Assembly (NCBI GenBank): GCA_933207985.1
Contig: OW240913.1
Location: 328,506,894-328,570,893, forward strand
DNA from: Pelobates cultripes
Lineage: Eukaryota; Chordata; Amphibia; Anura; Pelobatidae
DNA length: 64,000 bases
Direction of reading: 5' to 3'
Of the stretch, positions 22,240 through 34,312 are shown piece by piece (the first letter of the stretch is position 1; each line of letters starts with the position of its first letter). Made by a program: the position numbers and the translations under genes. The notes under the pieces were generated by a model. It was not told where the DNA came from. It worked only from the letters and a program-made list of their open reading frames with translations, and searched no databases.

Positions 22240-25200
22240 TACAATTGTAGATTATGCTAGCTTTAGTGTACCTATAATCTTAATTGTATTAATGACAGGA
22301 GGTGAGTATTTGCTTTAGTCTCTCTTTACTAGAACTCCACAGCAGCACAGAAAAACAACCAATAATTTCCTCTTTCAAGCTGCGACAAAACAGAACAAAG
22401 GCAGAAAAAATAATGGGAAGCAACGAAGTCCAGATACGATGAATACAGCAATGTCCAACGTCTGAGAAGAACTGTCAACCGGATAGCGTTGATGGACTGA
22501 AAATAAGTCAATGCCCACCATCCACGAAGAAGCGCCACACCAGATAGTGCTGAAGGACTGGAAACTGAAACGAGAGAAAAACAGAATCGAACAGGTTGAT
22601 TATCCAATGAAATGTATTTTGAATAAACTTGTAGATACCCAATGTAGCAAACACAATTACCTTAATATGTAGATATCCCAACCCTACTTATGAAAAACAG
22701 ACATAAGGACAGGTGACAGGTAGCAGAAACAACAAGCAGAGTTGTATACGTACCTGATAAATCCAAACTATAAAATTAAACAAGGGAGGGATAAGAATGG
22801 GTGGGAAATACTCGCCTAGCATAAAGCTAGCATAATCTACAATTTTATAACATGACAGGAGGCTTCGTATTTGCTGTTTTAACGCTCAGCCAACAAATCC
22901 AACGCTGCTTGTTTCGCTGGTACCCATTCCGAGAATATTAGAGCAATCCTAAATGGACCTTCCAACTGCGAGAAGTGACCTCCGTTAATAGATCCATTGT
23001 GCGTGGGGTTACGACCTGTTCCCTAGCAGTCGGTCCATGGGCTGCCAAGTTGACCTATTAGCCATATTCCTGTAGGTGCAAAGTGCCGAGGGGTCGTGAG
23101 AAGAGACTTCCACCGTGTCTCGACTCTTGATGTGGGAGGTGATTCCTCCGATCGTCTCAGGTTCACCAGGCGATGTGGCCTTGCAGACAAACTCCAACCT
23201 CAGGCCTGCGCCTAAGTCCACCGTCAATACTCGAATAGAACCGAATTGTGTCTATTCGATCCTTTATGACCTACCTGGTGAATTGTCTCCTCCGAAATAA
23301 AGTTATATACAGATAATAGTGTGGACAATACTAGCCGTATCCTAAGAGACTCCAGTCTACCAACTGGACTGCGTAATCCATGGCTGCGGTCTAGAAAAGA
23401 CATCCAAAGGGCGTCCAATCAAGGTCTCAAACTGAACTCGTGTGGTAAACGGTGGTCAACTGTTCTGGGAATTGTGGATCCTGGAAAGCTCAAAAGGATG
23501 GGACCGGAAACCGGGGTTGAGATTTCCATCCAAATACATCATCCTCTAAGAGTGCTAAGATGGTCGGATCCAATAGAGTTTAGGACCCGTATAACACAGA
23601 AGAGCCCTTACGTGTTGCAGATACTGTGAGATACTCTGATTACCATTTGTACAATCCTGTTCTATACCCGACCTGTCAATATTCGTGTAGGGGTTCCTGG
23701 CCTACACGCCACCTACAAGATAGGGAATAATATAGTGAGACCCCTAGGTTCCTGTCTCATAGACTGTCCAAGCATGCATCTCCCAGTGTAGGTTTCCTTG
23801 ATGGTAGTTGAATAGGAAGGCTAGTGAGAACCCAAACCAAGATGGTTCCCGTGATGGATATAGAGTCCGAACACTGTTCTCAAGGTGTGTTCAGAGTTGT
23901 AGGAGCAGTCCTGCCAACTTTATCTCAAGATTGTAAGGACCAGGTAAGCCAAGTCCTGAGAATTTCGGTTTCTCCATGCGATCCATGCATACGGTGCACC
24001 TGAAGACCGTTTATGTGAATTTTCCAGTCTTGTTACTCGAGCAAGGCAGTGCCCGTTTGCCCTATGCAGGTCTCAGGATCTCATGTCACCCTGACACGGG
24101 AGAATAGTCTGCACAGTTTGTACAATGAATATCTGAAACAGAGTACAATGTCTGTTTGATATAGCACAGGTTATACCAAAACCTGTACTCTTGTAAGAAC
24201 TGAGGCTCCTCCTTACCAGTACTGTCTCCCGGAATGTGTGTACAGAAGTGGGAAACCTCCCCCACTAATACCTCTGAGGGCATTTCTCATGTGGATTACA
24301 AGATGGATCCAGTCAAACTATGTATACCTTGCCCGATCAGGTAGCCCTCTAGAACGAAATCAGTAGCGCGGTCATCATATTTAAATTGGATGTAGGAGGG
24401 ACGCCCCTCTATGCAGTCATAGTTGATCTGTACAGGTACAAGCCTGTGTGAGGAACAAATGGACGGTACCATAGTGCGTTGAGTGTATGAGAGAGTCTGT
24501 AAAATGTGATCGCACTCTGAGTCCGTGCACGGTTGGTGGTATGAACGGGCCGCACCTGTTAGAAGTCAAACTTAGAGTCTACCTCTGTGTCCGGTTCCTT
24601 CTATGAGAATGAGTCACTCGGAGCATGTCCTCTATATCCAGCTCAGTATCGGGCTGAGGTTGAGGGAGGGCCGCGCCCTCTAATAATGAATCAGTGTCCG
24701 ATTCGGTAAATGAGAGGGGTTCGCCCTCTACTCTTGAAAATAAAAATATCAGTCTCGGGCCGAGGTGAAGGAGGGTCGCACCCTCTGTAATCCAAACCAG
24801 AGTCCAGTAGAGACTCAGGGTGACCAAATGTGGGGTTACACCCTTATTTAATATAAGCAAAGTATACAACCTCGGGCCGTGTCCGACCTTAAGAGAAAGG
24901 GGTGATGAGAAAAGTACGTTTCGGAGCTGAAGATGGAAACTATCAACGGACCGCCCGGATCCCGTGCGTGCGCGCGGGCTCCAGGATGACTGTCGGTAGT
25001 CTGAGGAAAGCTGGAGACGTTCTCCGCAATCCACAAGTGCCCGGGAGGTCGGAGGAGGTCAAGTCAGGCCTCTCGACGACCCGAGCGATAGGACAATAGA
25101 AGGCACGAAAACAAAGAAACGACAAATGAAGTAGAAAATTGAAAATACGTACCTCGGAAAGCAGGTCGGATAGCATACTGGAAAAAACGAATCAAGTTAA
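22240..25200. other. Unassigned 3-kb stretch, possible terminal part of a retroelement
   Basis: No domain is recognised on either strand. Two features stand out. TGTAGATTATGCTAGCTTTA (near 22247) recurs inverted near 22815-22840. ATGACAGGAGG, then TATTTGCT, occurs as a direct repeat near 22293-22317 and 22852-22883. This mix of inverted and direct short blocks would suit the complex ends of a DIRS-type element, but I see no RT or recombinase, so that is a guess. Near 24640-24800 a unit with GAGGG(C/T)CGC(G/A)CCCTCT repeats three times. Confidence 0.35.
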
Positions 25201-25424
25201 TCCAGTTGAAAAGGTCAGGAGCTAAACATGACATAGAAAAACACTACCAATACCTAATATGGCGTCTGAGCACTGTTCCCTGCTTGTGCGAAATTCCCCT
25301 TGGAGATGTGTCATCGTTGGGTATAACCTGTAATTGCGTGCCCGGGAATTCTCATAAAAACTTTGCCCTTCAGGGCATGAGGTGTAGGGCCTTCACCCCT
25401 CCAATCACAGTTGTGGTGTTGGAG

Positions 25425-25548
25425 TGTGAATGCAAACAAGTATTTATGTGTAGTATTGGATTTTGAATGCAGGGGTGTGTTTGTATGTACTGTTGATGAT
25501 TCAATGCAGGATTGTGTTTGTATGTAGTGTTGAAGTTTGAATGCAACG
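25425..25548. repeat. Short minisatellite, TTGAATGCA unit
   Basis: About three units of roughly 40 bases carry TTGAATGCA(G/A)G and TGTTTGTATGTA(C/G)TGTTGA. Confidence 0.65.
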
Positions 25549-25549
25549 A

Positions 25550-25930
25550 TAAGGAAAAGCCAGGAGTCAGGGATGCCAGAAAACAGGGAAGTCAAAATCA
25601 ATGCCAAAGTCAAATAACCAGAATATCCAAAATCAATAACACGCTCTCGGACAACCACAAGGGAAACCACGGCAGGGCACTGACCTAGAGGAGAACTGGG
25701 CCTAAATACCCTGCCTGTGGATCTGATTGGTTGTAACTGGCCTTTGACCCCAAAGACAGTTACCAGGTTCCTATTTGCATGATTGCTGCTCAGCACAAAC
25801 CCTCCTGTGGATTGATTGCTGCTCGGCACAACTTTTCCTGTCAGGACAGTAATTTTGCTCAGCACAACTTTTCCTGTCAGAACAGTAAATGCCATTAATC
25901 ACATTTTTATGTGCGGATGAATACGTGACA
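25550..25930 (-). mobile_element. Likely solo LTR of a gypsy-type element
   Basis: The order of short blocks (CCAGAATATCCAAA, AACACGCTCTCGGAC, GGCAGGGCACTGAC, then a CTAAATACCCTGCCTG stretch) parallels the LTR at 41700-42216 (CCAGAAAATCCAAATAAC, then GGGCACTGAGGCAAGG). The right end, read on the minus strand, begins TGTCACGTATTC. No internal region is adjacent. The exact left edge is not clear. Confidence 0.45.
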
Positions 25931-27595
25931 GGTGTCTGAAGCTGTTAGAAATTAGGGGCTGACTCACCAGCCCCCTCCTCCCTCCCTTGCGACTCTCTGT
26001 TCTCTCTGTGAATAAGTTACTCACAGCTGTCACTTCCTCCCATGCTGCTGAAAAGCAAGGAGGCCCAGTCACACTGTTAAAGGGCCACAATGCCCGACTG
26101 GGCCCCTCCTGATACTGTAACCGCAGCCAGTTCCCCTATTTACCACTATAACGTCTTAAAGCATAGAACTTAGCAGGGCTAACCATACAGATATCGTAGC
26201 CATAAAATGATATAGTTAGTAAGAGTTCCTCTATTTAAAATATATAAATAATTGAGAATACAATATAAAATAGGGATTGTCTTGGAAGCAATAACGTTTT
26301 GTCTTTTAAATATTTTATTAAATAAATATATAAATATAGACATATAAAATCCATCCGGGTGGCCCATGGGGAAGAAAAGAAATTGAGGAGGGAAGCAGAG
26401 CCCATGGTGCAGCTGCTTTGGGGCCCCAGGAGAAACTGCTCTTCTGCCCCACATTAAAAAAGGATCTGTCCAAGTGCTATTTGGTAGGAGATGTAAATGA
26501 GCAATGCCAAGGTTTGTAGAAAAACTGTATATTACATTACAGTTATCTTTAGTGATGTGAAGAACCCTGGGGTTGGCCCACAAGTATGGGATATCTATAT
26601 GTCATTAAATTGTCATAGGCCCATGTGTCATCACATTAAAGTTGGTCTAGAAAAGTCAGTATAAAAACATAACGTGTGATTAAACTGGGAAGTGGGTGAG
26701 TCACTTACTCTAGACATAAAAGCCATCTTGTCCAAGTGAGTCATAAACTGTATATTCGCATTCCTCAGGGAGGGTGTTTTATTGTTTCCAGATTTACTTA
26801 TATGAGTGGGTAATAGTGACTGATATAAGTAGCATAGGAAGTGTGACAATTCCCCTGCATCGATGGCCTCTGGAATATTTGTAACCTTAATATTCTTGTG
26901 GCAACTCTTGACCGCATGGCCCAACAATATCAGCACAAATTCATCCCTTAAGTGTCTGCATTTGACTTAAAAAGATGAAGGTCTGTTGAGAGTGCACAAC
27001 ATGAGAATCCTCTTCTAAGGCTTTCACTCTGCCAATTAAAGTGTAGGTTTCCTCTTTTGACAGTTGGCAAAGAAAAAAGGCACACCAGAAGTAGAATTCT
27101 CCATATAGATATAAGAGACGTTTGACAGGAAGTAGCATAAAAAAAAGGAAGCCGCATCAAAAAACAAAACAAAACCCATCTAATAATTAATTTTGAACGT
27201 TATGTTTTTACTAATAAAGGTGGGCTGTGACTCTATACATTGCAAGGCTTCCACTAACACCAAAAAAAATAATAATAGGGGTTGCCTTATGTGTGCATAA
27301 GTTGCTGTAATTAGATTAAATGGCGGGCTTGCAGCACTGGATACAAAGAACTAGTCTCTGCATTGTGAGCTCTCTATCTGTAGTTAGGGCATAAGTTGCA
27401 AATCAAATTCATTTGCAATTAGCAAATGTAATTTGCAATTATGCTACTCGTTTATAGACGATTGCCGGGTATGGTTGCATAACCTAGCAGTCGTGTATAT
27501 ATAAGTGTTATTGGCAACAAAATTTAAATCCTTGGTTGAGCAAAAAAAAGCTATATATATATATAATATATGTTTCTTGACACTTTATCTTTGCA
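25931..27595. other. Non-coding stretch, no gene recognised
   Basis: This is AT-rich DNA with chance frames only. A GC-richer piece (25960-26110) resembles the interior of the hAT-like elements near 49.8 kb. A (TA)n run lies at about 27552-27570. Confidence 0.5.
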
Positions 27596-27599
27596 TTGC

Positions 27600-28260
27600 C
27601 CATACCATACCACCCTCACACTACATTGCTACATAGTTTCAGCTACATAACTGAAAAGAGACGTGTCCATCAAGTTCAGCCTTTCTCACATTTGATTTTT
27701 GCTGTTGATCCAAAAGAAAGCAAAAAACACAGTCTGAAGCACTTCCAATTGTGCAACAAACTAAGAGAAAATTCATTCTTGGTCCCAGAATGGCAGCCAG
27801 ATATCTCCTTAGCTATTACCCCACTAATTAAAATGTATATCCCTGTATATTATGTTTTTGCAAGTTTTTATCCAATTACTGTTTAAACATCTGTATAGGC
27901 TCTGATAAAACCACCTCTTCAGGCAGAGAATTCCACATCCTTATTGTTCTTACTGCAAAGAAACCTATCCTTTGCCTTAGACTAAATCTCAGTTCTTCCA
28001 GTCTAAAAGCATGATCTCATGTCCTATGTATAGACCTATTTATGAATAGTTTTCCAGACAATGATTTGTATTGGCCCGGAATATATTTGTATAATGCTAT
28101 CGTATCCTATCTGAGGCTCTGTTATTCCAACAGGTGCCCAAAATTGCATAGCATATTAAAGGTGTGTTCTTACCAGTGATGTATAAAGAGGAAACATTAT
28201 ATTTTCATCCCGAAAATTAATGCCCCTATTTATACATCGCAATACCTTACTGGTCATAGC
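27600..28260 (-). mobile_element. Decayed LINE C-terminal region and 3' end
   Basis: On the minus strand near 27990-27850 the frame reads FFAVRTIRMWNSLPEEVV, then PIQMFKQ, a motif at the C-terminal end of many CR1/L2-like LINE ORFs and their derived repeats. Stops interrupt the frame just after it. The upstream (higher) part gives LEELRFSLRQRIG. It is an old fragment, and the exact clade is not sure. Confidence 0.55.
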
Positions 28261-28659
28261 AATATGAGCAATTGCAGACATAGACACACACACACGGCCA
28301 GCCTTAGGCCTTTAGGCCCACTGTGTGAAAAGTTTCCACAGTCCCTCCCTAGTCACAACCACTCATCCATGTATAAGGGTGAAGTGTTTATATAGGGGCT
28401 TTATTAAATTGAGAACTATGAAAGAACCAAAAAAAATGTTTTAATTGTCCCTTCCCTGTTACCTTGCAGGGAGGGGGGCATGCTGATCTCTGGTGGTCCA
28501 GTGTGCAGGGTCTGTGCCTCCTTCTCCGTGTGTTATATTTGTTCTAGCTGTATTGACTGTATGTGATATATGTGTGTCTTTACTGTGTGTGATATTTGTG
28601 ATAGGTATTAAATTCAGATTTTCAAAAATGCATGTAGGTTCATGCGTGAGTGCTGGTGT

Positions 28660-29390
28660 GTATTTTTGCAGTGTCACATACACAAAGTCCCATAGTCAGA
28701 CACACAGTCGGATGCACGCGTTATACATGTTTACTTTCAAATACAGCCACGTGCACACAGCTCCAGGCACATAGTCACTCGCATACAGTCACACACAGTT
28801 ACAGTCAGAAATTCACATGCAGACAGTCACACACAGTCACAGGCAAACAGTCACACACACAAACAGTTACAGGCAGAAAGTCACACACACACACAAACAC
28901 AGCTACAGGCAGCCACATACAGTCACAGGCAGATGGTCACACACACATAGTCACAGGCAGACAGTCTCACATACACACAGTTACAGTAGACAGTCACACA
29001 CAGTTACAGACAGTCACACACATACAGTTACAGGCACACAGTTCCACTCAGGTACTGGCAAACAGTCACATACACACACACACACAGTTGCAAGCAGACA
29101 GTTACACACACACACAGTAGCAAGCAGACAGTTACACACACATACAGTTAAAGGCAGACATCTACACACAGTTACAAGCAGACAGTCACACAAACACATA
29201 CATGGTTACAGGCAGTCACACACAGTTATAAGCAAACAGTCACACACACACACACGCACATATACACGTACAGGCAGTCACACACACACACATACAGTTA
29301 CAGGCAGACAGTCTCACACACATACACAGCAGCAGGCAGTCACACACAATTACAGACAGTCACACACAGTTACAGACAGACACAGAGGTA
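28660..29390. repeat. CA-rich degenerate minisatellite
   Basis: It is built of CACACACAGTTACAGGCAGA-like units with GACAGTCACACACA spacers. The array is imperfect. Long His/Thr-rich frames that cross it are by-products of the repeat. Confidence 0.9.
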
Positions 29391-29748
29391 CATTTCTCGA
29401 TTATGGTCTGGAGGGGGAAGGAGTGGAGGCTTGCAGTCTAGCAGTTGGGGAAGCAGGGATGCTCCAATCTCGAAAGAGTGAACTCTAGCCCCAGGAGCTG
29501 CAGGCTAGAGTTCACTCCCACCTAACCACCAGGGATTCACCATTAGGACTACCAGGGCTTGAGCAGGCTTGATCATGTCCACATGGGTGTCCGCAGGAAT
29601 TTTTCCAGGGGAGGGCTTAATTGTAATGCCATCCATGTTTGGCCCCTTTTTGACAGTGTCATGAAGGGGAGGGGCATAGTCATAATCACATAAAGCCAGG
29701 GTGAATAGCATTTTCACAACTATGGTGTCATGAATACAACCGAATTAA

Positions 29749-30110
29749 AGGAACATTCTGGCCATCATAACAACTTCATCTAAATGAAAATGCTATGATG
29801 CCAGGAGGCTTTATTTCCTTTGAGGAGGTTAAACCGCTCTCAAATGGTTTAACCCCAAAGGCTTCCTCCAGCTCCAGATCTCCAGGTCCCTCAGTGGTAT
29901 TTGGCTTCTGAAATGGAGTGACAGGAAGTGCAGATTGACGTCAGACATGGGTGCCGCTGATTGACTAGAGTGGTCAGCTGACACTCTATGCCAATCACTA
30001 GTTACCGGTTTATAAAAATGTTTTACTTTTTTTTTGAATGGTGAGCTACTGCTTGACTTAGAGTGCCAGCTGACTGCTCTAGCCAATCAGCGACACCCCT
30101 ACCCATTGGC
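29749..30110. mobile_element. TTAA MITE-like fragment
   Basis: It starts after TTAA (29745-29748) with AGGAACATTCTGGCC and a CATCATAACAACTTCATC block like the ends of the other MITEs. The repeated AGCTGAC(A/T)CTCTA motifs near 29975 and 30065 are inverted. The right end is not seen. Confidence 0.45.
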
Positions 30111-30249
30111 ACTCAGTGCTTCCTGACACTCAGTAAATAAATGAGAACACATTAACACTGATATTTTTTTTTTTTACCTGGGGAGATGAGAAGGTACAAA
30201 GTTTCACTGCCAGGCCCAGGTACCAAAGCATGATGTGGTGTCCAGAATG

Positions 30250-30645
30250 AAGTGTCCTTCCTGCTCTTGTATCCTTTTCTTCTCCTTCATTTGACACAGT
30301 TTTCTTCTGACACTGTCTTCTGTCCTCCTTGGCTCCTTCTGCTCTTTTACCTTTCTGCTACTTTCTGCTTCTTTTGCATCTTTCTGCTCCGTTCTCTTGC
30401 TGATCCTTTTATGCTCCTTGCAGACCCATTCTGCTCCTTCTCCTACTTTACCTTTTGTGCTCCTTCTGCCCCTCCCAGCTCAATGCTGTCCCATACTACT
30501 CATTTCTGTTCCTTCTTCTTCCTGCTCCTTCTCCTACTTTACCTTCCTGCTCCTTGCTGTTCCTTTCTGCTCCTTCTCCTACTTTACCTTTGTGCTCCTT
30601 CTGGCCCTTCCAGCTCCTTACTTCTCCTTTGCCTGCTCCCTTTAG
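30250..30645 (+). repeat. Pyrimidine-rich minisatellite
   Basis: CTGCTCCTTCTCCTACTTTACC-type units repeat over about 400 bases, with nearly all purines on the other strand. Long Leu/Ser-rich frames here are artefacts of the repeat. Confidence 0.85.
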
Positions 30646-30699
30646 ACTATGGTCCTGCATTTTAAACTTTTATTTTACCTGCAGAAAGGTTTATTCGTG

Positions 30700-31620
30700 C
30701 CTTTCTGCGGACTGTTAAAGCCATGCTACCCCATATAGCTATGCCATGGAGCCCAGCCGTATACTGAAAGACTGTATGAAAGACTTTGGCTCCATTGTGA
30801 TTGAACTGTATGTATGTGATCCGAGCACCATCAGGTAATAATGTGCGCTCAGATCTAAGCTATCTGGGGATAGGTAGAATGTGTATGTTCTATGTGATAA
30901 ATGTAACAGTATGTATTTTTATGTCTTTTATTGTCCTTTGTCTGCCATGTGGCTAATGGAGTTTTGCCTCTGTCCTTGGAGATAATTGTATTACTTCCCA
31001 ATTATCTCCAGGATAGAAGACTCTGTGGAACTGGTTTTGGGCAGAAAAGCCATGCTTCATTTGGTCAAATAGGACTTTCCCTTAACTTTTTAACCCCTGC
31101 ATGGAATTGGCTGAATTTTGGTTATGTTTATATTTAAAGTATGCTGATTCTGAATATGTATGAATATGATGCATATTTGTAAAGTTACAGTGTATGTATA
31201 AAAAGTGTATTTTTCCTACCTGTGATAAATTACATTAACCCATTGTGTTCATGTAATTATATCACAGGCAGAGGGGAGGGATGTATGTTTGTGCTGTGTG
31301 TTTTACGGTTCTCCTGTAAATGATTGGTTGTACTGTGTCCCACCCTGTGGGATATCCCCTTGCATGGGGACTTGCATAAAAGCCAGTGTGTGACACAAAT
31401 CACGTAACCTGCCAAAGGGGGCGAACATGCCCAAAAAGAGGATATGTCTGCCCAAAGAATTAGAAGGCCAGCCTGGCATGAATGCATGTCAGGCTGCCTG
31501 CCAATCATGCAGCTGGCCAACTAAGGGCATACTATGCAGACAGCACCCTGAGCTTGGCATAAATGCATCTAATGATGCGCTCGCTCAACGCTTTCTAAGG
31601 ACTGTCCCCTAGCACTCGCT
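30700..31620 (+). mobile_element. LTR-like relic sharing a promoter core with gypsy A
   Basis: CCCCTTGCATGGGGACTTGC, then ATAAA, at about 31358-31382 is identical to a block in the LTR at 37760-39144 (about 38970-38995), just before the likely transcription start there. Less exact matches (GTGCGCTCAGA, AGCTATCT) flank it in the same order. No internal coding region adjoins, so it may be a solo LTR. Edges are approximate. Confidence 0.5.
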
Positions 31621-31763
31621 GGTCCACTTGTCTCCTTACCTTCTTACTAGCAGGCAGAAGCTCCTGGTATATAGTTTGGGACAGAGAAAAGCTGTATGTA
31701 GTGAGTGTAGAAGAAAGGGAACATGCCACAGTGCTAGAGAGACCAAAGTCAGCATTACCTTAA

Positions 31764-32258
31764 AGGGCCACTCTAGGCACCTAGACCACTTCAGGTTAAT
31801 GAAGTGGTCTGGGTGCCAGGTCCAGCTAGGGTTAACCCATTTTTTTTATAAACCTAGCAGTTTCAGAGAAACTGCTAGGTTTATAAATGGGTTAAGCCTT
31901 CCCCCAAAGCCTCTAGCGGCTGTCTCATTGACAGCCGCTAGAGGCGCTTGCATGATTCTCACTGTGAAAATCACAGTGAGAGCACGCAAGCGTCCATAGG
32001 AAAGCATTGATAATGCTTTCCTATGAGACAGGCTAAATGCACGCGCAGCTCCTGCCGCGCAAGCGCATTCAGCCGTAGAGGAGGATGGGAGGCGGAGAGG
32101 AGGAGTAGAGCTCCCCGACCGGTGCTGGAAAAAAGGTAAGTTTAACCCCTTTCCTCTCCCCAGAGCCCGGCGAGAGGGGGTCCCTGAGGGTCGGGGCACC
32201 CTCAGGGCACTAAAGTACCAGGAAAGCAAGTATGTTTTCCTGGCACTATAGAGGTCCT
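31764..32258. mobile_element. TTAA MITE, family B copy 1 (hairpin chain)
   Basis: It is flanked by TTAA at 31760-31763 and 32259-32262. The ends are AGGGCCACTCTAGGCAC and GGCACTATAGAGGTCCT. Inside is a row of near-perfect hairpins: GACCACTTCA arms (about 31785-31812), AAACCTAGCAGTTTC arms around AGA (31848-31881), CCTCTAGCGGCTGTC arms (31910-31944), TCTCACTGTGA arms (31958-31982) and CATAGGAAAGCATT arms (31995-32026). It is 495 bases with no coding capacity. Confidence 0.9.
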
Positions 32259-32262
32259 TTAA

Positions 32263-32854
32263 AGGATCACTATAGGGTCAGGAACACAAACATGAATTCA
32301 TGACCCTATAGTGTTAACACCACCATCTAGCCCCCCCTGGGCCCCTCATGCCTCCATAAATATAGCAAAATTTTACTGTATTCAAGCCTGAAGCTGTAAC
32401 TCTGCATGCTGTTAGACTCAGAAAAACAAGCAGTCTGCAGACATCATTAGAAGTGGTGGCCTAATCCAATCACAGTGCTTCCCCATAGGATTGGCTGAGA
32501 CTGACAAGGAGGTAGATCGGGGCAGAGCCAGCATGATTCAAACACAGCCCTGGCCAATCAGCATCTCCTCATAGAGATGAATTGAATCAATGAATCTCTA
32601 TGAGGAAAGTTCAGTGTCTGCATGCAGAGGAAGGAGACAATGAATGTTTGGATGCATTTTAGGCAGCCATGACCCAGGAAGGATCTCTAACAGCCATCTA
32701 AGGAGTGGCCAGTGAAGTTATCACTAGGCTGTAATGTAAAGACTGCATTTTCTCTGAAAAGACAGTGTTTACAGCAAAAAGCCTGACGGTAATGATTCTA
32801 CTCACCAGAACAAATTCAATTAGCTGTAGTTGTTCTGGTGACTTTAGTGTCCCT
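32263..32854. mobile_element. TTAA MITE, family A copy 2
   Basis: It begins directly after the TTAA that ends the family B element and closes at TTAA 32855-32858. The ends are AGGATCACTATAGGG and ACTTTAGTGTCCCT. It is the complete partner of the fragment at 530-1024. Confidence 0.85.
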
Positions 32855-33063
32855 TTAACTATATTCATTGTTAGCCAGTCCACACAAGTTTTGCTCCCAT
32901 ACATCCCTCTTAAGTTTCCATACTTAAGTAAGAGTATGTGAAAAGTAGTTAGGGTTGCCACCTTTTTTGGAAAAACATACCGGCCTTGCTAATTTGCATA
33001 ATTAAATATGTATGAGTGACATCACATGATGTAAATCACAAGGAGTGACATAAGAGAAAATAT

Positions 33064-33660
33064 AGATGCATTCCTCCCAGTGGCCCCATGTCTCCCAGTG
33101 CCCCCATGTGTCGATTACTCCAGGTCTCAGTGTTTCTATGTATCAGTGTCTCAGTGCCCCATGTCTCCCAGTGTCCCCTAGTGTCGTGTCCCCAGGTCTC
33201 CCAGTGATCCTATGTATCACAGTGTCTCAATGCACTAGGAAGATGGGAAGACCTGGGGACACGGGGAGACCTAGGGACACGGAGACACCAGTGACACTGG
33301 GAGACTAGGGGACTCTGGCTGGGATGCATGGGGACACTGGGAAAATAGGGGACACTTGAAGACATGGGGACACAGACACCAGGGACACAGACACTAGAGA
33401 CACTGGCTGGGGACATGGGGACATTGAGACATGGGGGCACTGGGAGACATGGGGACAAGGAGACACCAGGGCCACAGACACTAGGGACACTAGCTTGGAG
33501 ACATGGGGACATTGAGACACTTGAGGCACTGGGAGACATGGAGGCACTAGGAGACATGGGGACAGTGAGACACTGGGAGACATGGGGACACTGTGTCCCC
33601 ATGTGTCTGTCATAATGTCTCCCAATGTCCCTTAGTGTCTCAGTGTCCCCATGTCTCCTT
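33064..33660. repeat. Strand-switching minisatellite
   Basis: Units of CCCATGTCTCCCAGTG type fill 33064-33235. The complement (GGGAGACATGGGGACACTG) fills 33240-33593, and the first orientation returns at 33597-33655. A perfect hairpin (GACATGGGGACAC and GTGTCCCCATGTGTC) marks the second switch at about 33580-33610. Confidence 0.85.
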
Positions 33661-34276
33661 GCAGCCTTTCCCCCCATCCCTTACTTCCCTGAGCTGTAGG
33701 CTGTCTCTGCAGGGTGGGAGTTGCAGTCTGGACTCTCTGTAGCTGCCCCCCTGCAGATCAGTGAGTATAGATAGGCAGGGAGAGATATGCTGCAACTTCC
33801 TATCCCTGCCTGTCTCCACACACAGTGACCCCTACTTTCCAGTGCTGGTATTGCATAATAATCTCTTGGTTTATACTGAGAAAAATACCAGCATTTGTAT
33901 TGCCAGTATCACTGTAATATTGGCACCAGCGAGGAAGCCTCAAATACTGGCTGTGCCAATAAAATAAAAGCCAGGTGGAATCCCTGTGTGGGAAAAAAAA
34001 AAATGTAAAAAAAATAAATAAATTTTTTTTTAAAATCAATGGGCCTATTCCATGGGCCTGGGCCTGGAATGGGCCTATTCCATGGGCCTGGGCTGCAGCT
34101 CCATCAGCCCCTATGTTAATCCGGCCCTGCTCTTTGGTGGTGCTTGAAGAGATGTGTTGTCCTTCTTTTCCAATAATAGGCAGTGGAGATACAATAAATT
34201 CCAAAAGTTCATTTATTAATAAAAAAAAATGGATAAAAAGAGGATACAAGTAAAATCTACTAATGTCCAATTTGTT

Positions 34277-34312
34277 GCCAAAACGCGTCTCGCCGATATG
34301 TGGCTTCCTCAG
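34277..34312 (-). ncRNA. Hammerhead-ribozyme-like motif
   Basis: Read on the minus strand, CTGAGGA is followed by a GCC/GGC stem with a short loop, then GAGAC and GCG. This resembles the hammerhead core CUGANGA, stem II, GAAA, with one core change (GAGA for GAAA) and one extra A beside stem II. It is probably a degenerate or inactive copy. Confidence 0.4.

Noticed and set aside
24579..25034. 151-codon minus-strand frame with acidic repeats
   Set aside because: It overlaps a small tandem repeat and has no recognisable motif. It could be part of the unassigned 3-kb element but cannot be supported as a gene.
25311..25895. 194-codon minus-strand frame
   Set aside because: It crosses a minisatellite and a probable solo LTR, with internal repeats and no domain.
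28650..29488. Long His/Thr-rich frames
   Set aside because: They arise from the CA-rich minisatellite in several frames and contain no domain.
30252..30718. Leu/Ser/Pro-rich frames, like signal or membrane proteins
   Set aside because: They come from a pyrimidine-rich repeat; three frames are open together.
33210..33677. Ser/Pro/Val-rich frames of up to 155 codons
   Set aside because: They follow the period of the strand-switching minisatellite.
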